Shown: positions 6,035 to 14,318 of the stretch, piece by piece | How the letters are laid out: each line of letters opens with the position of its first letter | How positions within the stretch are numbered: the first letter of the stretch is position 1 | Assembly (NCBI RefSeq): GCF_000417875.1 | Contig: NW_006920873.1 | Span: 837,328 to 851,645 of the forward strand | Length of the DNA: 14,318 bases | DNA from: Pseudozyma flocculosa PF-1 | Taxonomy: Eukaryota > Basidiomycota > Ustilaginomycetes > Ustilaginales > Ustilaginaceae | Direction of reading: 5' to 3' | Translations under genes and position numbers: made by a program | The notes under the pieces: generated by a model | Told to the model about the DNA's origin: nothing | Databases searched by the model: none | What the model saw: the letters and a program-made list of their open reading frames with translations, nothing else

Positions 6035-8935
6035 TTACGACGACTGGAGACCGAGCAAGAGGGCCACGTCGTCCTTGGATCGACGGACGAGGGTCTCCTT
6101 CCACTCGAAGCGGTTACGCGGGTCCTTGAGCGCATCGACCACCTCTCCGTACTCGTCCGTCAGCCGCGACAGCACCGCCGTGTGCACGTGCGCGCGCGTC
6201 GTGGGCGCGTCGAGGCGCGCCAGGTGCGACGAGGGCGAAATGACCTCGGGCGACGCGAGGAACTCGTTAAACGTACCCAGGTACGCGGATACCCTCGTCG
6301 GCGTCGTCTCTGGGTGGTGCGAGAGCGGTGGCGAGATGGTCGGATCGTGTAGTGTAGAGAGGAGCGGGGCTAGTCCGCTTCGTTGCAATAGCATCGCGTG
6401 CTGTTGTATCCCGGCCCCACCGGGGCAGGAGGGAGAGAGGTAGAAGGAGAGGGAGGGGGTGGGGGGGGGGGGGTGGTAAGGTGAGTCTACCGTCCTCGCA
6501 TCCCTCTTGTGGGTCTCAGCAGCGCGAGCGGTGATGGTGGCGACGTACGTGTAGATCGACGAGGACCTCTCTCCTGCCCCTCATTTCGTCTTGGATCTCT
6601 TCGACCTTGGCCTTTGTGAAGCCGTACGGTCTCAGCAGATCCTACCGGGGCGGCCGCACACACACGCAGAGGGCAGATAGAGGCGAGCACGCGTATCAGC
6701 GATCCCTCCCTCCAACGTATGCACCCACGCAGGATCAAGACGACGAGGTCACCGGCGGACGGAACTCACGAGGATGAAGGCGTAGCAGTTTTCGAGAAAC
6801 ACGGCCGATTCCCACGTCTCGCTCCCCGTTTCTCCTCGTCGTTCTGCAGCGACAGGAGCAGCAGCATCCGCCTTCGCCGCCGCCGCCGTCGCCGTCGCCG
6901 GGGTTGGCCTGGAGAGGTGTCTGGCCATGCGCCTGCACAGGTCGAGCATGGGATCGACGAGTTTCTCGAGGATCGTATCAAACTCGTCCAGCCCGCGCTC
7001 GGCCCCCTGCCCTCCATGCGAGGTCGTCGTCGTCGTCGTGGCAAGCGAAACGTCGACGTCGGCAAGGGAACGCTGGTACTCTGCCAGCAGCTCCTTGAGC
7101 GTCGCCGATACGCCCACCAGCGGCGGCGGCGCCGACAGCGCGGCGTCGGGCGCCTCGTCGAACCGGGATAGACCGGCGGCTTGGCGATCCAGCGTCACGT
7201 AAAAGGCCGAGAGCGACGTCGTCGAGATCCTGAGTTGGCGCGGCGGGCGCATCAATCGGCAGAGGTGGACAGGTGAGTTTGAGCGTCGATGGATCCCTCT
7301 CGAAGCGACACCCTGGCAGGACACACGCCACGCCCACTGCACGGCACGGCACTCACTCGGCGAGCGTCTGGCTCAGCACCGCCTTTGTGCCGATCGTCTT
7401 TTCCATCGTCTGCCGGTAAAAGTGCACCAGGTGGGCCAGGCGGTAGGTCGTCACGCTGCCCTCTTGCGACCGCACCGTCTGCTGCACTCGGATCTGAAGA
7501 GGCGGGGGGCGAACGCGGGACGCGACAGACAGGAAAGGTAGAGTCAACTTGGGTCAGTGCGCGGGTGGCGTCCTCTCCTCTCTCCTCCTCTCCTCTCCTC
7601 TCCGACTGCCGCCGCGGCCCGACTACGCACCTTGAGCGGCCGACAGCACCCCTCGAGGTTGCGGTTGAGCACCTCGCGCACCAGCGCCTCGCCCGGTCCC
7701 ATGGCGGCCGCATCACCCGCACCGCCGCTCAGCGACGCCGAGAGGTCGACGCTGCCCTCGAGGCCGCGCCGCCGCTGACCGATGCGCCTGCCGCCCTCTC
7801 CCTCCTTTTCGCCAAAGAGGGCCGTGAGGAACTCGCGCTCGCTGGCCAGCGTCTGGTGGATCCAGGCGAGCATGTCGCCGACGTAGCGGAGCGGGTCGTG
7901 GGCGTGGAGCTCAATGGGCCGCGGCAGGTAGGTGGGCGCGGACCCGCCGACGGTGAGGGCGGCGACAAAGGCGTTTGTCAGGATCGAGGAGCGCGTGGCG
8001 ACGAGCGTCGAGAGGGCCTGGCGGAGGAGGTCGGGGCGGGCGCGCATCAGGCGCTGGACGGCCTCGCGGAGGTGGCGCGACACCTCGAGGCCCTCCTTGA
8101 CGGGCTGGCGGAACTCGAACGAGCACCACTTGAAGATCTTCTGGTAGGCCAGCTCGAGGTCCTGAGCGGTGGCGGCCATGATGTCGGTGGCGGCGCGGGT
8201 GCCGCCGCCGACGCCGTTGGGGTCGGAGCCCTCGAGGAGGATGCGGCAGTCTGCGCGGATGCGGTCGAGGTGGTCGATGGCGGCAAAGAGGCGCGAGCCG
8301 ACGCGGACCTGGCGCGAGTGGATGGCGTCGCGCTCCTCGGAGGACAAGGTGAAGCGGTCGAGGAAGCGCGACGAGAGGTGGCGGTGGAGCTGGGTGGCTT
8401 GGCGCTGTCGCTCGAGGCCCTCTGCGTGCTCGACGAGGTAGCGGCTGGAGATGGCGGCGGAACGGAGGCGGGACTCGACGTCGTCGCAGCTGGCGTGCAT
8501 GCGGTCGACGTCGTGGCCGAGGTGGGTGAGGGCGTCGTCGACGGTGCCGAGGAGGGCGATGAGGTCGTCGGTGGCGCCGAGGATGCGTTTGCGGGCATCG
8601 CGCTCGACGTTGCGCCGCGCGCGAGCGGTGTCGACGGGGGCGGGACGCGGGTGCTTTGAAGGACCAGCGACGGCGGCATCGATGTCGGCCGGGGACGCAG
8701 CAGAGGGGCGGGCCGGGTAGAGGTGCGCCAGGGTATCGAGGGCGTGTCGCAGGTTGGCCTCGTTCTGGGTGGGCTGGACGAGGATGGACCTGATGCGGCG
8801 GCTGATGGGGTGGGTCGAGGGGAGCGCCGTCGACGACGACGAAGACGACGACGAGGAAGGGTCGCTGGGCATGGACGCCATTGTCGCCGCCGTCGCTTTC
8901 GCCGCTGGTGGTGTTGCTGTTGCTGCCGACGACAT
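6035..8935 (-). CDS. COG6: Conserved oligomeric Golgi complex subunit 6
   Basis: Cog6 is a lobe B subunit of the COG tether, which captures retrograde vesicles inside the Golgi. Exons on the minus strand are 8935-7631, 7493-7357, 7229-6770, 6641-6549 and 6400-6035, giving 786 residues (human about 657, yeast about 839). Residues 39-55 carry the family's N-terminal segment HPISRRIRSIL. The central region (about 105-300) is helical and coiled-coil-like. The best signature is PRPIELHAHDPLRYVGDMLAW (338-358), followed across intron A by PLK-IRVQQTVRSQEG. Exons 4 and 5 carry the expected C-terminal helices (HAMLLQRSGL, YGEVVDALKDP). All splice joins keep frame and restore family order. The start is uncertain: ATG at 8935 (A at -3) and ATG at 8881 (ACAATGG) both fit. 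A further in-frame ATG at 9127 would add a Pro-Arg repeat translated from the hexamer array and is rejected. The stop lies 69 bases from that of RNH201. Confidence 0.93.
6401..6548 (-). other. COG6 intron 4
   Basis: This 148-base intron has donor GTACGT and acceptor CAACAG and is in phase 0. It contains a 13-base C run and a long pyrimidine tract on the coding strand. Splicing joins VDLH to HAMLLQRSGL, as the family requires. Confidence 0.85.
6461..6473 (+). repeat. G13 homopolymer
   Basis: Thirteen consecutive G on the plus strand (C13 in the COG6 intron 4 sense strand) are flanked by further G runs at 6451-6459. This is likely a length-variable tract and a possible source of sequencing error. 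Confidence 0.9.
6642..6769 (-). other. COG6 intron 3
   Basis: This 128-base intron has donor GTGAGT and acceptor GGTAG and is in phase 0. A CTGAT branch candidate lies at 6695-6699. Splicing joins ENCYAFIL to DLLRPYGF. Confidence 0.88.
7230..7356 (-). other. COG6 intron 2
   Basis: This 127-base intron has donor GTGAGT and acceptor AACTCAG and is in phase 2. A CTCAC branch candidate lies at 7273-7277. Splicing completes the GAG codon and reads QTLAE-ISTTSLSAFY. Without splicing, translation stops one codon into the intron. Confidence 0.9.
7494..7630 (-). other. COG6 intron 1
   Basis: This 137-base intron has donor GTGCGT and acceptor CTTCAG and is in phase 0. A CTGAC branch site lies at 7553-7557. 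It contains a GGAGA-type purine repeat (sense strand) at 7571-7602. Splicing joins GCCRPLK to IRVQQTV. Confidence 0.9.
7571..7602. repeat. CT-rich simple repeat (TCCTC/TCTCC) in COG6 intron 1
   Basis: The plus strand is pure pyrimidine, made of TCCTC and TCTCC units; the transcript strand of COG6 is therefore purine-rich here. This is an ordinary intronic microsatellite. Confidence 0.85.
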
Positions 8936-8961
8936 GCTTCGACTGGCTGCCCAAGGGCGAG

Positions 8962-9003
8962 GAGGACGAGGACGAGGACGAGAACGAGGACGAGGACGAG
9001 GAC
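8962..9003. repeat. GAGGAC hexanucleotide array (7 units)
   Basis: Seven head-to-tail 6-base units, one of them changed to GAGAAC, lie just upstream of the COG6 start. In the COG6 frame they would translate as a Pro-Arg repeat; the opposite strand gives Glu/Asp-rich or Arg/Gly-rich readings. They are most likely noncoding leader sequence. Confidence 0.92.
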
Positions 9004-9143
9004 GGGGTCGGGGTCGAGGCCGGAAGAAAGCCGGGGGCCAAACAGGGATGGCCTGTGCTGCTCGGTGCCTTGGGCTTGGCCAGCAGGCTGCCGGAACTCG
9101 GCCTGGCGCCCACCGCCGCCAGCGCAAATTCAGGGGGGGCCGG

Positions 9144-9173
9144 GGCCAGGCCAGGCCAGCTGAGGCCAGGCCC
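9144..9173. repeat. GGCCA-type repeat cluster
   Basis: Three overlapping copies (GGCCAGGCCAGGCCAGC, 9144-9160) are followed by GGCCAGGCCC (9164-9173). The same words recur at 2287-2296, 3965-4017, 9332-9338 and 11585-11598, all between genes. Confidence 0.6.
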
Positions 9174-9203
9174 GCGCAGCTGCTTCTGCGCTCGACCCTC
9201 GTC

Positions 9204-9204
<1 letters not shown>

Positions 9205-9240
<36 letters not shown>
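9205..9240. repeat. (CTG)12 trinucleotide repeat
   Basis: Twelve perfect CTG units (CAG on the other strand) sit between the COG6 and YPT6 starts. Readings as poly-Leu (plus) or poly-Gln (minus) belong to frames with no other protein-like features, so it is treated as noncoding. It is probably length-variable between strains. Confidence 0.95.
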
Positions 9241-9241
<1 letters not shown>

Positions 9242-9307
9242 CTGCCACGCGCCCCGCTCGCCCCGCCTAGAGGCCAGCCCAGCCTAGCTCGACCAGGGCA
9301 AGAGTAG

Positions 9308-11160
<1,853 letters not shown>

Positions 11161-11538
11161 GCTGAGCTCGGCGACGTCTCCCTCGCCTGCGACATCGCTG
11201 CGATTCCCCTCGCCCCTCCCGCTCGCTCCGCCTCGGGCCCTGCTTGACCGTGCGGAGACAGCGGCCCGGGGCCGGCATGGCTCCACCCCCACTGTAGATA
11301 GAGCCCGCCCACGATACAACGACGGCACGCCCAAGCCCTGAACCGCACCGGTCGCGCACGCTGCACCTCGCCGCCGCCGCCGACCGATTGCGAGGCTGTG
11401 ATTTGTGAAGGCGTCCGTGGCCGCGCATCGCTGGCGTCGCTCAGACGTGCCAGCTTTCGCCTGCCCGGTCTGGCCGAGTGAAGGATTCTGGCTGCACCGA
11501 GCGGCGAGAAGGCGCGGCGAGTGGACAGGCGGCCGGCG

Positions 11539-11593
11539 GGGCAGGGCAGGGCAGGGCAGGGCAGGGCAGGGCAGGGCGGGGCAGGGCAGGCAG
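11539..11593. repeat. GGGCA pentanucleotide array
   Basis: Seven perfect GGGCA units (11539-11573) are followed by a GGGC-GGGGCA interruption, one more unit (11584-11588) and a GGCA-type tail. The regular G3 runs give the plus strand clear G-quadruplex potential. Confidence 0.9.
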
Positions 11594-11906
11594 GCCAGCG
11601 CTGCGTCGAGGACCGAAGCGCGGCTCCTCGACCTCGGGCCCGCGCCGCTGCTTGGCCCGCCTCGCCTGCTCCTGCCTTGCCTGCCTGCGTTTGGGCCACC
11701 GAGGGCCGCGCCTTTTTCACGAGGCGGTGGCTCCCCACAGCCAGGAGGCCAGCAGCACGGCGGCGGATTGAGGGCAGGTGAAGTGACCTCACCCGCCATG
11801 CCAGCCAGCCGGCGGCCAGTCGCCTTCCCCGCATCCAGGCCCAGCGCGCTGCCCCACGATCTTCTCGGGACCAACCAACGGTCTCCATCCTCGTCATCCC
11901 TCCCCT

Positions 11907-11959
11907 CACCACCACCACCACCACCACCACCACCAAATCTACCACCACCACCACCATCA
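11907..11959. repeat. CAC trinucleotide arrays in the STT4 leader
   Basis: Two runs of CAC/ACC units (11907-11935 and about 11941-11959) are split by a short AAATCT segment. They lie about 100-150 bases before the STT4 start and are probably untranslated leader. Confidence 0.85.
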
Positions 11960-12055
11960 CTGCCAACCCCTTCCCATTGCTGAAACACCTTCGCTCCTCG
12001 CTGCTAGCACCTCGCCTCTCCACGACGAGCGACCGCCGGCCGGCCTATCTCCAGG

Positions 12056-14318
12056 ATGGACAGCCTCGATCTGCCCACCCACCAGCTCATCCTCGATGAC
12101 CTCGCCGTCAACCTCGCCTCGGACATCGACCGCATCCCTGCAGGCAGCGCCCATGTCCGCAGCCTCTTTGGACTAGGCGCCGGCGCCGCAGCCACCTCGT
12201 CCAGGGTCAAGACGTCGTCGCTCCGCCACCTCTCGACGGCCGCGGCCCGCACCCAGATCAGCCTGGCTCTCTTTGCCTCGTCGATCTCGACCGCCCAGCC
12301 GGCGCACGCAAACGACGAGCATCTCGTCCCCGTCCTCGACCAGCTCGAGTCGCTGCTGCGCGACCTCACCCTCACCGACTTTGACCAGGACATGGCATGG
12401 TCCGAGTGGCCCCTCGCCGACCAGCTCGCCCATGCCCTCGTCGCCAGCTTCCTCCGCGTCGCCCAGAACGCCCAGCACCACCGCCGCCGCTGTTTCGATG
12501 CCGTCCTGGTCTTTGCAGACCGGCTCACTGCCGGCCTCACCGCCACCTCGGGCGACGCCCACACCGCTGCGTGCAGGCTGGTGCCGCTCTTCAACGGCCT
12601 CTACCGCGCTCTCGCCAACGTCCGCTTTCCCTGGAGCCGCAGCGAGTTCGCCCGCCTCGCCACCACCCTGGCTCCGCTCATCCGCTCCGTCCAGGCCGCT
12701 CGCCGCCTCGACGAGATCCTCCTGGTGCTGCCCGAGCAGCAGCTTGCCCGCGCCCACGCCATCCGCTCCACCCGCCGCGTGCCCAAGCAGCCCACCGTGC
12801 GGCCCAAGGACGCCCTCGGCGACGACCGTTCCGAGGGCAGCGTCGACACCTTCTTCTCCGGCAACGAGGACGACGTCGATGGCGATGACGTTCCCGGCCT
12901 CGTCGAGCAGGACGGGGGCTTCACCTATGCCGACGGCGACAGTGACGAGGACCAGCGTGCCTACCGCCTCTCGATGCTCGCCCACTACCGACGCATCGGC
13001 AGCCCCGTTTCGGGCCACTACGCCGTCCACGCGGCGCTCGAGATCCTCACTTCGGTCCTCGCCCAGGCGCTGGCCGTCGATGCCCGCCCTCGCGCCAACG
13101 AGCCGCACGCCGCACGCGGCGCCCAGGCCGACCGCTTCGACCTCGACCCCGCCCTGCTCAAGCACCAGCGTCACCACGGCCACCTCGGCGGCGACAAGGC
13201 TGCGGCCGAGGCGTGGAAGTCGCTTCTGCGCTACGCCGTGGTCAGTCCGGCGTCGTCGTCAGAGGCCGACGGCAAGGACGCCACGCCTGCCATCGCCCCG
13301 GCGGCCTCGTCCGTCCCTGCCTCTGCTCCGCCGACCAGCGCTCAGCCGGGCGAGCAGGGCGGGCTGGCGTCGGCCGTCCTCTCGGCCATCCCGCTGCTCG
13401 GAAGCAGCAGCACCAACGGCTCTGCCGCGTTTGGCCACGACCAGAGCACCGCTCCGTCGGCCGCCTCGAACGGGGCACCGGCGATCTCGTCGCTGCTCCC
13501 GACGGCGCTCGACGTCGACGCTGCGGTCCACTCGACGATCCAGGCCAGCAACCGCACGTTTCACAGCACGCAGCGCTTCGTCGAGAGCGCCGGCTACGAG
13601 CTCGACGGCACGCTGGCCGACCTGTACACGGCCGACATCCTGGGCGAGGCGCTCAAGCTGTCGACGCTCTGCTCGGTCTGCCTGCACCTCGACTCTGGCA
13701 CCGCCGTCGATGCGTCGACGTTTGTTCGCATCCGCAACCTGCTGAGCGAGTCGACGCCGATCATCGACCCCACGGTCCAGACGGCGGCGCTGCAGAGCGT
13801 CGGCCTGCTGGTCCGCAACCAGCCGGCCGTCGCCATGCCCATGACGCGCGTGCTGCGCCACTTTGTCACGTCGCCCCTCGCCGTCTTCGAGTCCGGCCCC
13901 AACGGCACGCTGTCGCCCGTGCTGCTCTCGGCCGCGCGCTGCCTCGCCAGCTGCGTCACCATCGCGCCGGGCGACGACCTGGTCGTCTCGACGATGTACA
14001 ACCTGCTCAACTACATCAGCAAGGACTCTGCGGGAGGCGGTGCCGGCGGCCACCTCGGCCTCGGCGGCCTCGCCAGCAGCGGCATGTCGGTACGCAGTGG
14101 CGCGTCGCGCGCCATCACCACGCGCGACCACATCCCCGGCATGCAGCACTCGGGCTCGCAGACGATCATGAACGTGCGCACCGAGGATCAGAAGCGGCTG
14201 ATCAACCTCAGCACCATCACCGTGCTGGCCCGGCTGGCGCTCGAGGTGGGCAAGCCGGACATCACGGCGCTGACCGTGTCGATGCTGCTCCAGCGCCTCC
14301 GCACCGCCGACCCCGTCG
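12056..14318 (+). CDS. STT4: Phosphatidylinositol 4-kinase STT4/PI4KA, N-terminal part (runs off right edge)
   Basis: STT4 makes the plasma-membrane pool of PI4P on a scaffold with Efr3 and Ypp1. The frame is open with no intron from ATG 12056 to the edge, giving 754 residues of a protein normally near 1,900-2,100, so only the helical N-terminal region is present and the C-terminal kinase domain lies outside. Identification rests on two stretches shared with fungal STT4 proteins: DDLVVSTMYNLLNYI (about 640-654) and TEDQKRLINLSTITVLARLA followed by ITALTVSMLLQRLRTADPV (736-754). Upstream is a Leu/Ala-rich helical region (1-245), an acidic linker (about 255-303), a second helical block, and a Ser/Ala/Pro-rich linker (about 397-470) unlike the yeast protein. 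The start has A at -3 and G at +4, with an in-frame stop at 12005. Assignment is by remembered family similarity, without a search. Confidence 0.82.
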   Translation, partial: MDSLDLPTHQLILDDLAVNLASDIDRIPAGSAHVRSLFGLGAGAAATSSRVKTSSLRHLSTAAARTQISLALFASSISTAQPAHANDEHLVPVLDQLESLLRDLTLTDFDQDMAWSEWPLADQLAHALVASFLRVAQNAQHHRRRCFDAVLVFADRLTAGLTATSGDAHTAACRLVPLFNGLYRALANVRFPWSRSEFARLATTLAPLIRSVQAARRLDEILLVLPEQQLARAHAIRSTRRVPKQPTVRPKDALGDDRSEGSVDTFFSGNEDDVDGDDVPGLVEQDGGFTYADGDSDEDQRAYRLSMLAHYRRIGSPVSGHYAVHAALEILTSVLAQALAVDARPRANEPHAARGAQADRFDLDPALLKHQRHHGHLGGDKAAAEAWKSLLRYAVVSPASSSEADGKDATPAIAPAASSVPASAPPTSAQPGEQGGLASAVLSAIPLLGSSSTNGSAAFGHDQSTAPSAASNGAPAISSLLPTALDVDAAVHSTIQASNRTFHSTQRFVESAGYELDGTLADLYTADILGEALKLSTLCSVCLHLDSGTAVDASTFVRIRNLLSESTPIIDPTVQTAALQSVGLLVRNQPAVAMPMTRVLRHFVTSPLAVFESGPNGTLSPVLLSAARCLASCVTIAPGDDLVVSTMYNLLNYISKDSAGGGAGGHLGLGGLASSGMSVRSGASRAITTRDHIPGMQHSGSQTIMNVRTEDQKRLINLSTITVLARLALEVGKPDITALTVSMLLQRLRTADPV

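Larger units (their letters stand above)
11161..12055. promoter_or_regulatory. Intergenic region: YPT6 3' end and STT4 promoter/leader
   Basis: This stretch has no recognisable gene. After the YPT6 stop come about 370 bases of mixed GC-rich sequence. The GGGCA array (11539-11588) and GCCAG-type words (to about 11810) follow, then two CAC arrays (11907-11959) in a C-rich leader. An in-frame TAG at 12005 precedes the STT4 ATG with no ATG in between. CTCCAG just before that ATG could be a splice acceptor of a leader intron, but no matching donor was established. Confidence 0.55.

Noticed and set aside
4501..6129. A 542-codon plus-strand frame over RNH201
   Set aside because: It runs through the RNH201 intron and a shifted frame of exon 2; Arg/His-rich with no motif.
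7289..8659. A 456-codon plus-strand frame opposite COG6
   Set aside because: Antisense shadow of COG6 exons and introns; Ala/Val/Glu/Gly-rich with no domain.
12273..13745. A 490-codon plus-strand frame within STT4
   Set aside because: Shifted frame, Ser/Pro/Arg/Thr-rich; the STT4 frame is the one with conserved stretches.

Overview
The window looks like ordinary nuclear chromosome from a GC-rich fungus, most likely a basidiomycete and plausibly a smut relative (Ustilaginomycotina). The reasons are strongly G/C-biased third codon positions, GT-AG introns of about 100-180 bases, pyrimidine-rich leaders and an entirely eukaryotic gene set. The lineage is inferred from gene style only. I see no mobile element, CRISPR array, tRNA, rRNA, virus-like sequence or secondary-metabolite cluster.

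Six protein genes account for the coding DNA. From the left: (1) RRP6, the nuclear exosome 3'-5' exonuclease, minus strand, 1-1762, cut by the left edge before its HRDC domain is complete. (2) An intronless, zinc-free medium-chain dehydrogenase/reductase (MDR), plus strand, 2579-3637, divergent from RRP6. (3) RNH201, the catalytic subunit of RNase H2, plus strand, 4203-5965, one intron, with unusually large low-complexity insertions. (4) COG6 of the Golgi COG tethering complex, minus strand, 8935-6035, five exons. It converges on RNH201 with only 69 bases between the stop codons. (5) YPT6 (Rab6), plus strand, 9918-11160, five exons, divergent from COG6 across 982 bases. (6) The N-terminal part of a phosphatidylinositol 4-kinase of the STT4/PI4KA type, plus strand, 12056 to the right edge, stopping well before the kinase domain.

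Functionally there are two loose themes. RRP6 and RNH201 act in nuclear RNA surveillance and RNA:DNA hybrid removal. COG6, YPT6 and STT4 act in Golgi retrograde traffic and phosphoinositide supply. The head-to-head COG6/YPT6 pair is the most suggestive arrangement, because the COG complex and the Rab6/Ypt6 GTPase belong to the same retrograde-tethering process at the Golgi.

The intergenic regions carry most of the unexplained structure: a (CTG)12 run, a GAGGAC hexamer array, a GGGCA pentamer array, CAC arrays, recurrent GCCAGGC/GGCCAGGCC-type words, a 12-base word shared by the two divergent promoters, and a heat-shock-element-like site. Reading frames stay open through YPT6 intron 2 and most of intron 1. 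I found no convincing evidence of an undescribed biological system. The findings are second-look items of modest interest.
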